From Paenibacillus glycanilyticus NBRC 16618 (GTDB lineage Bacteria; Bacillota; Bacilli; Paenibacillales; Paenibacillaceae), in NCBI RefSeq assembly GCF_004000805.1, contig NZ_BILY01000050.1:1-45773 (forward strand): a stretch of DNA of 45,773 nucleotides, read 5' to 3'. The notes under the pieces were generated by a model. That model had not been told where the DNA came from. It worked only from the letters and a program-made list of their open reading frames with translations, and searched no databases. Every line of letters begins with the position of its first letter. The first letter of the stretch is position 1. A program made the translations under genes and the position numbers. Below are positions 1-7,901 of this stretch, piece by piece.

Positions 1-1
1 G

Positions 2-1075
2 ACAACTGCCGTAGCAAACGCGTCGAACGGCGGCGGTACTGCGCCGGTGGATCCCAACCAGATCCCGAACGGCACGTACAGCCTGAACTTCACGATTTTG
101 AAAGAAGGAACGAACCAAGCTTCGGTTATGGATGGTTATACCGTTCATCCGGCTACGCTGGTTGCGAATAACGGCGTCTATTCCGTAACTCTTCGCTTAA
201 CGCAAAGCAAAGAGATTACAGGCTTCAAGGTTAACGGCGTGGCGCCAACTACAGTCTCTTCCAATGCCGAGAAAAACACTCGAGACGTGAAATTCACCGT
301 CAGCGACCTGTCTCAGATTGTAAACGGCTGGGTCAAAATCGACTGGGATGCTGTTAGTTATCACGAAGAGTACAACATTCAAATCAAATTCGGCAGTTAT
401 TTCACTTACACCGAGCCGGGTTGGACGGGGAATCCGTCAATCCCTTCCACTCCTGATGAGGAAGAGGAAGAAACAACCGATCCTTCAACCGAACAGCCTG
501 GCGCAACCTTCAAGGATGTCGAAAAGCATTGGGCGAACGAGTCGATCAAACGCGCCGTCCAGCTTGGGATCGTAAACGGCTATAGCGACGGTACATTCAA
601 ACCGGACGGCGTGATTAACCGCGCCGAGTTTACGGCGATGATCAGCCGTGCCTTGAAGCTTCAAGCTTCGGAAGGCGGAGCATCGTTGAACTTCAGCGAC
701 CTGTCCTCCATCCCGGCATGGGCGAAGCCGTTTATCGAACAGGCGGCGGCAGCGGGCATCATCAGCGGTTATGCGGATGATTCGTTCCGTCCGGCGCAAG
801 AGATTTCGCGTACCGAGATTGCCGTAATGGTCGTCAAAGCGCTTGGTTTGCCGCTTGAGCCGGCAGCCTCGCTTGCCTATGCGGATGCAAACAGCGTACC
901 CGAATACGCGAAGGCAGCCGTAGCTACGGCGGTCAAATACGGCCTTCTCCAAGGCAAAGGCAATAACAAGTTTGACCCGCTTGCCCATGCAACTCGCGCC
1001 GAGGCTTTGACTTTGATCCTTCGCGCTCTGGATTTCGCGGCGGCACAAGCAGCGCAGCAAACAGCAGCGAAATAA
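2..1075 (+). CDS. Surface haem-binding NEAT-SLH protein, 5' partial
   Basis: The reading frame is open from the first bases of the window, so the N-terminus, including any signal peptide, lies outside it. The first visible part is a NEAT domain: a segment reading NGTYSLNFTILKEGT, then the 3-10 helix region around SVMDGYTVHPATL, and finally the haem-ligand strand YHEEYNIQIKF, which has the YxxxY pair (codons at 359 and 371). NEAT domains bind haem through the first Tyr. An acidic linker (EEEEETTDPSTE) follows, then three SLH repeats from about position 510 to 1050 that should anchor the protein to pyruvylated secondary cell-wall polymer. The arrangement resembles B. anthracis BslK, which passes haem to an ABC importer. 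The genes that follow are such an importer, so the role is haem capture at the surface (inference). Its stop is followed directly by a terminator-like hairpin. Confidence 0.85.
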   Translation, partial: TTAVANASNGGGTAPVDPNQIPNGTYSLNFTILKEGTNQASVMDGYTVHPATLVANNGVYSVTLRLTQSKEITGFKVNGVAPTTVSSNAEKNTRDVKFTVSDLSQIVNGWVKIDWDAVSYHEEYNIQIKFGSYFTYTEPGWTGNPSIPSTPDEEEEETTDPSTEQPGATFKDVEKHWANESIKRAVQLGIVNGYSDGTFKPDGVINRAEFTAMISRALKLQASEGGASLNFSDLSSIPAWAKPFIEQAAAAGIISGYADDSFRPAQEISRTEIAVMVVKALGLPLEPAASLAYADANSVPEYAKAAVATAVKYGLLQGKGNNKFDPLAHATRAEALTLILRALDFAAAQAAQQTAAK

Positions 1076-1085
1076 ACGCATGCAG

Positions 1086-1125
1086 GAGGATGTCCGGGAG
1101 GCCGGATATCCTCTGCCTTGTTTTT
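1086..1125 (+). terminator. Terminator or attenuator between NEAT-SLH and importer genes
   Basis: A 12-bp stem (1086-1097 with 1102-1113, one G-U pair) with the four-base loop GAGG is followed by a T-rich run (TTGTTTTT, 1118-1125). It lies between the surface protein and the lipoprotein gene, only 18 bases before the lipoprotein start. It could lower importer expression relative to the surface receptor. Confidence 0.7.
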
Positions 1126-1142
1126 CGGAAAGGAGAGATAAG

Positions 1143-2078
1143 ATGTTTGCCAGATTGGCGAAAATGCTGGTCGTCACTCTATCCATAAGCGCCTTGGCCG
1201 CTTGTTCCTCCGGCGGAACAACGGCACGGGAGCCGGAAACCACCGCTGCAAATGCAAGCAAGCCCACGGCAACGGAAGCCGCGAAGGAAGAGCCGCGTAT
1301 CGTATCCACTACCGTAGCCGTTACTCAAATCATGAATGCGCTTGAGCTTGACCTTGTAGGCATTCCGACCAGCGTGAAGACGCTGCCGGATCGTTATAAG
1401 GCGGTGAAGGAGGTCGGAAATCCAATGAGCCCGGATATGGAGCTTGTGAAGTCATTGCGTCCAACCGAGGTGTTGTCCGTCACCACGCTGAAGACGGATT
1501 TGGAGCCAGCTTTCGAAGCAGCGAAGATTAACGCGACTTTTCTGGATCTGACGAGCCTTGCGAGCATGGAAGAGGCGATCAAGATTTTGGGGCAGAAGTA
1601 TGAGCGCACGGAGCAGGCGGCTAAGATCGTGAGTCAAATCGATGAACGGATTGCCGAGATCAGCAAGTCGACGGAAGGCAGATCAAAGCCTGCCGTACTC
1701 ATTCTGCTTGGCGTACCGGGCAGCTATCTCGTGGCGACGGAAAAATCCTATATCGGCAGCCTTGTGCAGCTGGCCGGCGGCGTGAATATCGCAAGCGGCG
1801 CGAAGGTGGAGTATTTGGCTTCCAACACCGAGTATTTGCAAAAGTCCAATCCGGACATTATTTTGCGTGCCGCTCACGGGATGCCGGATGAGGTGATCAA
1901 GATGTTTGACGAAGAGTTCAAGAAGAACGATATCTGGAAGCATTTTAACGCGGTGAAGAACGGACGGGTCTACGATCTTCCGGAAGAGCTGTTTGGCACA
2001 ACGGCTAATCTGGCCGCGGCCGATGCGCTGAAGTCGCTTGTCCCGATGTTGTATCCCGAAGCGAAGGATGCTGCGTAA
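1143..2078 (+). CDS. isdE: Haem/iron-type ABC transporter substrate-binding lipoprotein
   Basis: A periplasmic-binding-protein-like class III protein of 311 residues. It starts MFARLAKMLVVTLSISALAAC, a lipoprotein signal whose lipobox LAAC ends in the lipidated Cys. An AT/PE-rich linker follows, then a domain opening with RIVSTTVAVTQIMNALELD, typical of TroA/BtuF-like iron-complex and haem binders such as IsdE. ATG 1143 is chosen over the longer frame at 1080 because AAAGGAGAG lies just upstream and the signal peptide starts there; the longer form would put the attenuator hairpin inside the coding region. The neighbours (NEAT-SLH surface protein, FecCD permease, ATPase) point to haem. The gene symbol is by family and context; a siderophore substrate cannot be excluded. 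Confidence 0.82.
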   Translation: MFARLAKMLVVTLSISALAACSSGGTTAREPETTAANASKPTATEAAKEEPRIVSTTVAVTQIMNALELDLVGIPTSVKTLPDRYKAVKEVGNPMSPDMELVKSLRPTEVLSVTTLKTDLEPAFEAAKINATFLDLTSLASMEEAIKILGQKYERTEQAAKIVSQIDERIAEISKSTEGRSKPAVLILLGVPGSYLVATEKSYIGSLVQLAGGVNIASGAKVEYLASNTEYLQKSNPDIILRAAHGMPDEVIKMFDEEFKKNDIWKHFNAVKNGRVYDLPEELFGTTANLAAADALKSLVPMLYPEAKDAA

Positions 2079-2082
2079 CGCG

Positions 2083-3063
2083 ATGAGAAAAACAATCAGC
2101 TTTGCTGTTATCCTCTTGCTGCTGCTTGGCGTTACGTTCTGGTCGATGACAACGGGCAGCATTAAGGTCGGATTTATTGAGCTTATTGACGGATTATTAA
2201 ACGGAAACAACGAAGAAGCGGCCGTTGTCCGCGATTTGCGGCTGCCCCGTATTATGGTCTCCATGCTCAGCGGGGCAGCGCTTGCGGTGTCGGGCGCGCT
2301 TCTTCAGGCTGTCATGCGCAATCCGCTGGCGGACGCGGGGGTCATCGGGATTTCCTCCGGCGCCGGCTTTGTGTCCGTGCTGATGGTGACCATCTTTCCG
2401 GCGATGTTTTTCTGGATGCCGATTTTTTCGATTGCCGGCGGCGTTCTAGCTTTCCTGCTCGTGTATTCGTTGTCCTGGAAATCCGGACTTAACCCGATGA
2501 GGACCCTGCTGGTGGGTGTCGCGATTAACGCAACCTTCACGGGACTAGGGCAGTCCTTCAACTACCGGGGCAGCTATGCGGTGACGTCGGTAAACCAGGC
2601 GATCAGCTCGATTTTTACGATGAAGACATGGACGGATGTTCAGGTGCTAGGCCTTTACGGCTCCATTGGCCTGCTGCTCTCCCTGCTGGTTATTCCATGG
2701 TGCAATATGCTGTCGCTCCAGGATAAAACGGCGGGCAGCCTTGGGCTGAACGTGGCCCGCGCGCGGATTGTGATTTCCATCATTGCGGTTTTGCTTGCTT
2801 CGGTGGCGACCGCGGTTGGCGGACTAATCCTGTTCGTGGGCCTGCTGATTCCGCATATCTCCAGGCTGCTTATCGGCTCCGACCATAAAGCGCTTATTCC
2901 GTTCTCGGCGCTGGCCGGAGCGCTGCTTATTTTATCCGCGGATACGATTGGACGCACCGTCCTGGCGCCTACCGAAATTCCCGCATCGATTATAATGACC
3001 GTTATTGGCGGACCGTTCCTTGTCTTTATGCTGAGAAAAGGGGGACGCGAATTTGGAGCTTAA
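2083..3063 (+). CDS. isdF: FecCD-family haem/iron ABC transporter permease
   Basis: A multi-spanning membrane protein of about 326 residues with the hallmarks of the FecCD/BtuC family. These include the early segment LRLPRIMVSMLSGAALAVSG, the glycine-rich AVMRNPLADAGVIGISSGAG motif, and the late segment VGLLIPHISRLLIG (ATPase-contact loop) followed by LAPTEIPASIIMTVIGGPFL. It should pair with the upstream lipoprotein and the downstream ATPase to import haem or ferric complexes. No strong Shine-Dalgarno sequence is visible. ATG 2083 lies 4 bases after the lipoprotein stop; ATG 2068, inside the upstream gene, is an alternative. Expression is probably by translational coupling. The end overlaps the ATPase gene by 11 bases. 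Confidence 0.87.
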   Translation: MRKTISFAVILLLLLGVTFWSMTTGSIKVGFIELIDGLLNGNNEEAAVVRDLRLPRIMVSMLSGAALAVSGALLQAVMRNPLADAGVIGISSGAGFVSVLMVTIFPAMFFWMPIFSIAGGVLAFLLVYSLSWKSGLNPMRTLLVGVAINATFTGLGQSFNYRGSYAVTSVNQAISSIFTMKTWTDVQVLGLYGSIGLLLSLLVIPWCNMLSLQDKTAGSLGLNVARARIVISIIAVLLASVATAVGGLILFVGLLIPHISRLLIGSDHKALIPFSALAGALLILSADTIGRTVLAPTEIPASIIMTVIGGPFLVFMLRKGGREFGA

Positions 3064-3826
3064 TCGGGTGACGTTTGCTTATAAGGAGAAGTCCCATACC
3101 CTTCATGAGGTGACCGCCTCGATCGAGCAAGGTAAAATCACAACCATCATCGGTCCAAACGGAAGCGGCAAGTCTACCTTGCTTGGCGTATTGTCGCGTC
3201 ACTGCTTGCCGCAAAGCGGCGAAGCGGTGCTGGACGGCAAAGCGATTCCGGCGTACAAGCCGCGCGAGCTCGCCCGCAAGCTGGCGGTTGTCCACCAGCA
3301 GAATGAAGCCCCGTCCGATATAACGGTGGAGAAGCTTGTTACCTTCGGGAGGCTGCCTCACCGCAAGATGTGGACGCCCGGCGGAGAAGAGGACGACGCT
3401 GCCATTGAATGGGCGCTGGAGCTGACGGGATTGTCCGGGAGGCGGAAGCAGCGTCTGACCGAGATGTCGGGAGGAGAGCGGCAGCGCGTATGGATCGCGA
3501 TGGCGCTGGCGCAGCGGACGCCGATCCTGTTTTTGGATGAACCAACGACCTTTCTGGATATGTTCTACCAATATGAGCTGCTGGAGCTTATCCGCAGGCT
3601 GAATGTCGAGCATGGTCTGACGATCGTTATGGTGCTGCATGATCTGAATCAGGCAATCCGCTACAGCGACCGTTTGCTTGTCATGAAGGAAGGGAAGCTG
3701 CTGCTGCAAGGCCCTCCCGAATTCGTGGTGACGGAGCATACGATGAAGGAGATTTACGGCATCGAGGTTGCCATCCGCAGCGATGAACGAACGGGTATGT
3801 ATATGGTGCCGATTGGAGTAAAATAG
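3053..3826 (+). CDS. Haem/iron ABC transporter ATP-binding protein
   Basis: A complete ABC ATPase of 257 residues. Walker A is GPNGSGKST near residues 34-42, the signature is LTEMSGGERQR, Walker B is ILFLDEPT, and the switch His lies in VLHDLNQAI. These features and its length fit the FepC/BtuD-like group that energises FecCD permeases. The start is a TTG at 3053 with AAAGGGGG about 8 bases upstream, overlapping the permease end by 11 bases, which suggests tight coupling. It is the last gene of the haem operon; a terminator follows at 3842. A MntR/Fur-type operator is not visible inside the window because the operon promoter lies upstream of position 1. Confidence 0.9.
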   Translation: MELNRVTFAYKEKSHTLHEVTASIEQGKITTIIGPNGSGKSTLLGVLSRHCLPQSGEAVLDGKAIPAYKPRELARKLAVVHQQNEAPSDITVEKLVTFGRLPHRKMWTPGGEEDDAAIEWALELTGLSGRRKQRLTEMSGGERQRVWIAMALAQRTPILFLDEPTTFLDMFYQYELLELIRRLNVEHGLTIVMVLHDLNQAIRYSDRLLVMKEGKLLLQGPPEFVVTEHTMKEIYGIEVAIRSDERTGMYMVPIGVK

Positions 3827-3841
3827 GGCGATTTAAGATGT

Positions 3842-3875
3842 GCCGGATCCTGCTGAAGCGGGGTTCGGCTTTTTT
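3842..3875 (+). terminator. Terminator of the haem-uptake operon
   Basis: Nine-base arms (3842-3850 and 3861-3869), with two G-U pairs, are followed by a run of six T from 3870. It starts 15 bases after the ATPase stop. Confidence 0.7.
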
Positions 3876-4001
3876 GCGCGAAAGTTGGAAAGGGTTGGAG
3901 AAACTTTTTTTATTTTCCGTTAAGGAAAAATGGAGATCATTTATTTTTTCATATAGAATAGATAAGAGATATAAAGAGATGAACACTCAAGTTGGAGGAG
4001 A

Positions 4002-5252
4002 ATGAAATTGTATTGCCATCATTGCGTTAGGGAGCATGATGCGGATGCCGTATATTGCAGCAGATGCGGCAGGCTGCTGGAGCCAGAGCGGAATTTGCAG
4101 CATGGAACAGAGGATAAGGCGGCAGCGTTGGAAGAATGGGATACGGCAAAGGACCAGGCAAGCACAGCATTGGAGACGTCGCAAACGCCGTTAAAGCAGA
4201 CTGGCAGGGGCAATTTGCTCATTGGATTGATCCCCGTCATTGTACTCGTTGGTATTGCAGCGGTGCTGTTGTCTTATTATTTATATGAAACCAGATTAAA
4301 TAACCGTGTCCTGGATTGGCAAAATGCAGCCAGACAGGAGGCATTGGCGGGTAAATACGAAGAGGCATTCCGGCAGCTGAACAAAGCGGCGGATGCGCGT
4401 CCGGATTTTAAGCCGGTACAGGCGGATTTGAAGGTCGTGGAGGAAGCATTATCCCTTGACCGTACGTTAACGGAAATTCAGCAGCGTCTGGATGACCAGG
4501 ATTTGGGCGAAGCCTCTATCCAGCTGGAGCAGGTGAAGTCGAAGCTGCGCGGCCGGGAAGAGCCGATTTTCGGCAAAGTAAGGGATCAGGTTGAAGAAAT
4601 GTCGACGAAGGTAACGGTGCTTCAAGTATCGTCGGAGTATGAGAGCATGACTGGCATTGACGATCTTGCGGGAGAGTATAACCAGGTGAAGGGCTTGTCC
4701 GGCGATGAGGCGCTTGCGCTTCGGCAGAAAATTGAAGCGAAGATTGCGGATATCAGCTACGACGAGGCCGACGCGATGCGGAAGAAGAAGAACTTCTCGG
4801 CGGCTATTACGGCAGCGCAGAAGGGGCTCATCTACGCGCCCGACAACGATAAGCTGGCTAAGCTGTACGACCGGATTGTTGTAGAGAAGAAAAATTTCGA
4901 AGACGCGGAGCAGCAGCGGATTGAGCAGGCGATGCAAAAGGCGGCGGAAGAGGATCTGATCAATCAGACGGCAGCGGTTAAGGTGAAGCATATCGATGCG
5001 CAGCTTGATCTTTTCGGCGACTTTAACGTGAAGGGGGAACTGCTCAACGCAGCTACCCGGCCGATTTACTCCGTTGTTATTGAATATACGGTTCATGATT
5101 CGGAAGGAAAAGTGATTACAACGGGCAAGGTGGATGCTACCCCTTCTTATATTGAGGCGGGAGAGACGTTCAGCTTCTCCTTTGTTGTTCATCATGTGCA
5201 GGATGAGAATGCAACAGTGGCTATCGATCATATGACTTGGTATTTGGATTAG
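4002..5252 (+). CDS. Membrane-anchored zinc-ribbon protein with TPR/coiled-coil region
   Basis: The 416-residue protein starts with a zinc ribbon: CHHC near residues 5-8 and CSRC near 20-23. A cytoplasmic linker and one membrane segment (GLIPVIVLVGIAAVLLSYYL, about residues 73-92) follow. The rest, outside the cell if topology follows the charge rule, is charged and helical, with repeated AxxxxKYEEAFRQLNKA and KKKNFSAAITAAQKGLIYAP stretches that look like tetratricopeptide hairpins. The C-terminal ~90 residues (DAQLDLFGDFNVKGELLN onward) look like an FxLYD-type beta-sandwich. The start ATG has GGAGGAG immediately upstream. It sits 11 bases before the trypsin-like protease gene, so the two are probably co-transcribed and act together at the membrane (inference). 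The domain order recalls TcaA-type proteins. Exact function unknown. Confidence 0.75.
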   Translation: MKLYCHHCVREHDADAVYCSRCGRLLEPERNLQHGTEDKAAALEEWDTAKDQASTALETSQTPLKQTGRGNLLIGLIPVIVLVGIAAVLLSYYLYETRLNNRVLDWQNAARQEALAGKYEEAFRQLNKAADARPDFKPVQADLKVVEEALSLDRTLTEIQQRLDDQDLGEASIQLEQVKSKLRGREEPIFGKVRDQVEEMSTKVTVLQVSSEYESMTGIDDLAGEYNQVKGLSGDEALALRQKIEAKIADISYDEADAMRKKKNFSAAITAAQKGLIYAPDNDKLAKLYDRIVVEKKNFEDAEQQRIEQAMQKAAEEDLINQTAAVKVKHIDAQLDLFGDFNVKGELLNAATRPIYSVVIEYTVHDSEGKVITTGKVDATPSYIEAGETFSFSFVVHHVQDENATVAIDHMTWYLD

Positions 5253-5263
5253 GGGAATTAGTC

Positions 5264-6418
5264 ATGAAAAAAGGAACATGGATTAGTCTCGTCGCGTCTG
5301 TGGCGGTGCTCTGCGCGGGAGCGGGCACCGCTGCGTATATACATGCGGAGGTGCCGAAGCAGCTAAGCGGCCTGCCTTTACTCGCTGACGCTAACGCTGG
5401 TGCGCCTAAGTCGTTAAAGGATATTATTTACGCAACTCAAAAGCTCGTTGTCATGATCGAAACGGAGGACGGGACGCAAGGCTCGGGTTTCGTCTATAAC
5501 GATAAAGGCGACCTGATTACCAACGCCCATGTGGTTGCCGGTGCGAGCAAGGTGACGGTAAAAACGGCCGATGCGCGCGAGCTCGAAGGAGATGTTATCG
5601 GCATCAGTACGGAGACTGACGTTGCGGTTGTACGCGTTGCCGGACTAGCGGGAGTAGAACCGCTTTCGATGGTGCGCAAGGAGAAGGCGGAGATTGGCGA
5701 TGAAGTTATCGCGATAGGCAGCCCGCTTGGCTTCCAGAATACAGTTACAACCGGCATTGTAAGCGGCGTAGGCCGGAGCTTCGAGATCAAGCCTTACACG
5801 TATAACGACCTGTACCAGATCTCGGCGCCTATTGCTCCGGGCAACAGCGGCGGACCGCTGGTCGACAAGAAGACAGGCGAGGTTCTGGGCATTAACTCCG
5901 CCGGGATCGAGCAAAGCTCGATTGGGTTCAGCATACCCATCGTAAACGTGCTGGACATGGCCGAGGCATGGTCGGAGCATCCGATGAAAACCTTGCCGGA
6001 AGGGAAGCCGGCCGAGGATGACGGCAACGTGAAGAAGGATGCATCGATTACCGAGTATGCGGAATATTTGGTTACGCACTTTTACGATAGTCTTAATAAT
6101 GCCGATTACGTTTACGCTTATTCCCTGCTTGGCGGCAATTGGAAGCTTGGCACCAGCTACGAGGTATTCCGCCAAGGTTACATGATGACCCGGAACGTGG
6201 TTATCGACAACATCCACGTCACGAAGGAAAGCAACGACGAGGCGATCGTTACGGCAATCATATCGGTTGACGAACGGGTGGACGGCGAATACCGGCTCAG
6301 CAAGTATCAGGTAACCTATGACGTTGGTTACGAGAACGATCAGCTTAAGCTGATCAGCGGCAAAGGCAAAGTCATTAAGCAAGGCGAGGAGCAAGATAAG
6401 CCTACGAAGGCTAAATGA
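5264..6418 (+). CDS. Membrane-anchored trypsin-like serine protease (HtrA-like, no PDZ) with NTF2-like tail
   Basis: The 384-residue protein has an N-terminal membrane or signal segment (about residues 5-25) and a chymotrypsin-fold protease domain. The triad is visible: His89 in TNAHVV, Asp119 in TETDVAVV and Ser195 in GNSGGPL. The DEVIAIGSPLG motif is typical of HtrA/DegP-like (S1C) proteases. There is no PDZ domain. Instead residues about 265-375 resemble an NTF2/TcaA-like extracytoplasmic domain (EYAEYLVTHFYDSLNNADY onward). The start ATG 5264 is chosen because AGGGGAA precedes it and the signal segment begins there; a longer frame from 5237 would overlap the upstream gene. Pairing with the zinc-ribbon membrane protein suggests a joint envelope-stress or signalling role (inference). 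Confidence 0.83.
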   Translation: MKKGTWISLVASVAVLCAGAGTAAYIHAEVPKQLSGLPLLADANAGAPKSLKDIIYATQKLVVMIETEDGTQGSGFVYNDKGDLITNAHVVAGASKVTVKTADARELEGDVIGISTETDVAVVRVAGLAGVEPLSMVRKEKAEIGDEVIAIGSPLGFQNTVTTGIVSGVGRSFEIKPYTYNDLYQISAPIAPGNSGGPLVDKKTGEVLGINSAGIEQSSIGFSIPIVNVLDMAEAWSEHPMKTLPEGKPAEDDGNVKKDASITEYAEYLVTHFYDSLNNADYVYAYSLLGGNWKLGTSYEVFRQGYMMTRNVVIDNIHVTKESNDEAIVTAIISVDERVDGEYRLSKYQVTYDVGYENDQLKLISGKGKVIKQGEEQDKPTKAK

Positions 6419-6439
6419 GGTTGAACGGGCTGGAGGAAA

Positions 6440-6468
6440 GGTCGCGGGCATAGGCTCGCGGCCTTTTT
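6440..6468 (+). terminator. Terminator after the protease gene
   Basis: A 7-bp stem, GGTCGCG (6440-6446) with CGCGGCC (6457-6463), is followed by five T. It lies 21 bases after the protease stop. Confidence 0.75.
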
Positions 6469-6570
6469 GCATGCGCTATAAGGGAGCGCTTGCTCGAGTG
6501 CGCTGTTGTCGATCGTAAACGGCAATCTGCGGCTAACCCTCTCTGCGTAGAGGATTAAATAGCCCGTACA

Positions 6571-6758
6571 ACGTTGCACGAAATACATCATAATGGTGCA
6601 GTTGGGTGCTGTAACGCCAAATATCCTGCACAGATTGCAGGATATATGGCATGGGGTTAGCTATATTGCCTTAGTGCGGCGAATTATAATGCACTATGTT
6701 CAATATATTTCGCACAACCCTGTCCGAATGGCCGATTATGCTGTATTTCGTGCAACGT
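6571..6758. repeat. 188-bp imperfect inverted-repeat element (MITE-like)
   Basis: The two ends share an exact 17-base inverted repeat, ACGTTGCACGAAATACA (6571-6587, and reverse complement at 6742-6758). Similarity continues inward as nCATAATnG. A third, diverged copy of the motif (GTTGTGCGAAATATA) lies on the minus strand at 6704-6718. A strong internal hairpin lies at 6616-6650, with arms GCCA-A-ATATCCTGCA and the matching complement. No protein is encoded. The structure suggests a non-autonomous mobile element or a folded transcript. No target-site duplication was established. Confidence 0.5.
6616..6650. repeat. Strong internal hairpin inside the inverted-repeat element
   Basis: Arms 6616-6630 and 6636-6650 pair over 15 positions with a single A/A mismatch. 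The loop is CAGAT. There is no T-run after it on the plus strand, so it is not a typical terminator. Confidence 0.7.
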
Positions 6759-6809
6759 GCATGTATATGTATATGGAGCTGGAAGGCTGAAAACAGCCTA
6801 TCAGAGGGA

Positions 6810-6848
6810 AAACAAGAAAGCTGCAAGGCCGAATACGGCCTTGCAGCT
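6810..6848 (-). terminator. Terminator of the Pro/Gly heptad-repeat gene
   Basis: A perfect 13-bp stem (6819-6831 with 6836-6848, loop AATA) is followed on the minus strand by TTCTTGTTTT. It lies just past the stop of the minus-strand gene at 6860. Confidence 0.85.
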
Positions 6849-6859
6849 CGGATCAATCT

Positions 6860-7735
6860 TTATACCTCTTCCGGATCATAGGTGGCAAAGTGTTCGGCAA
6901 CGTTCAGATGGGCAATATCCGTCAGCTCCTGCGGTAGTTCATCCTCTTCGTCAGATCTTCCGGTTGCCGTGAAGAACAACTCGATTGCGACCGTATCAAA
7001 GCGTTGTACCGGGAAGGTCAGCAGCGTTTGCGGTATGACGCGGCCATTCAAGCGGAGAATACACTGAATTGGTCCGCCGATAGGGATCCCGCTAACCGAA
7101 GCAATCTGACCGTTAAACGAGAAGCGTACAACGCCGGTTTGAGCAAGCGAATCGCGAATGCTCATGCCAGGCCAGAACGAAACGCGGTAAGCGTTCGTTA
7201 CGTTAGGGAAGAAACGTCCGCCGTTAATGACAACAGTGACATATGCCGGTCCGGGCTGAGGAGGGAACGGCGGAAAGAACGGCGGGAAAAACGGCGGAAA
7301 CGGACCCGGCCCCGGCGGGAATGGACCCGGCCCTGGCGGGAACGGCCCCGGCCCCGGCGGGAATGGCCCTGGTCCTGGCGGGAATGGACCTGGCCCAGGC
7401 GGGAACGGACCTGGCCCTGGTGGGAATGGTCCCGGCCCAGGCGGGAATGGCCCCGGCCCAGGCGGGAACGGCCCTGGCCCCGGTGGGAATGGCCCCGGTC
7501 CTGGCGGGAATGGCCCCGGTCCTGGCGGGAATGGCCCCGGCCCAGGACCCGGACCTGGCCCCGGCCCTGGACTCGGCCCTGGACTCGGCCCTGGACCTGG
7601 CCCCGGACCCGGCCCTGGTCCAGGAGGTGGCGGAGGCGGTCCGGGCATTAACGTCCGCGTGCCCCCGCAGCCGCAGTTGCTAACAACGGTGTTGTTGCCT
7701 TTCCCTTCGATATACTTATAAGTATAGCTGTTCAT
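6860..7735 (-). CDS. Pro/Gly-rich heptad-repeat protein of unknown function
   Basis: The 291-residue protein has no signal peptide or membrane segment. A short N-terminus with a Cys-Gly cluster (NCGCGG near residues 20-25) leads into about 120 residues made of PGPG runs and eleven perfect PFPPGPG heptads. These end in a Phe/Pro-rich stretch (PFFPPFFPPFPP). The last ~130 residues are ordinary globular sequence (YVTVVINGGRFFPNVTNAYR onward, with a SIRDSLAQTG segment) and an acidic tail. The repeat period is seven, not the Gly-X-Y triplet of collagen-like exosporium proteins. The start ATG has AAGGAG about 13 bases upstream, rather distant. A spore-coat or surface role is plausible for a signal-less, repeat-rich Firmicute protein but is only inference. 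I do not recognise the C-terminal domain. Confidence 0.75.
   Translation of the reverse strand: MNSYTYKYIEGKGNNTVVSNCGCGGTRTLMPGPPPPPPGPGPGPGPGPGPSPGPSPGPGPGPGPGPGPFPPGPGPFPPGPGPFPPGPGPFPPGPGPFPPGPGPFPPGPGPFPPGPGPFPPGPGPFPPGPGPFPPGPGPFPPGPGPFPPFFPPFFPPFPPQPGPAYVTVVINGGRFFPNVTNAYRVSFWPGMSIRDSLAQTGVVRFSFNGQIASVSGIPIGGPIQCILRLNGRVIPQTLLTFPVQRFDTVAIELFFTATGRSDEEDELPQELTDIAHLNVAEHFATYDPEEV
7317..7547 (-). repeat. Eleven tandem 21-bp repeats encoding PFPPGPG
   Basis: Eleven units of exactly 21 bases (first bases GGGAAYGG on the plus strand) with a twelfth degenerate unit just before 7317. Differences are nearly all at third codon positions, so the protein repeat is conserved while the DNA varies. 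Copy number is likely to differ between strains. Confidence 0.9.
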
Positions 7736-7841
7736 GCGCTTTGTCAGACTCCTTCGTATGACAGATTAGGCAATCATCCTGATCCATCTTATGCGGCGGA
7801 TGCCTATCCGTGTGCACGAAGCAGCAGCTGCGGGACCTTTT

Positions 7842-7885
7842 GCGATAAAAATAAACAAGGCTGCCCCAAAGGGACAGCCTTGTTT
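7842..7885 (-). terminator. Terminator of sodA
   Basis: A long stem with arms 7853-7867 and 7871-7885, one C/A mismatch and the loop AAA, is followed on the minus strand by a T-rich run. It begins 17 bases past the sodA stop. Confidence 0.9.
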
Positions 7886-7901
7886 GTATTCAAGCAACTG
7901 C

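Larger units (their letters stand above)
6469..6818. other. Gene-free stretch between protease and Pro/Gly-repeat gene
   Basis: No convincing gene was found here: short frames lack ribosome binding sites and recognisable domains. The stretch is AT-rich and consists mainly of the inverted-repeat element at 6571-6758. A short hairpin (GGCTGAAAACAGCC, near 6785-6798) follows the element. Confidence 0.6.

Noticed and set aside
7004..7683. Plus-strand frames opposite the Pro/Gly-repeat gene
   Set aside because: They are open only because the GC-rich repeat has no stop codons in the opposite strand; they have no ribosome binding site and no domain.
7736..7765. Sporulation sigma-K/E -10-like CATACGA before the Pro/Gly-repeat gene
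   Set aside because: It lies directly against the AAGGAG ribosome binding site, which would leave no room for a leader containing it.
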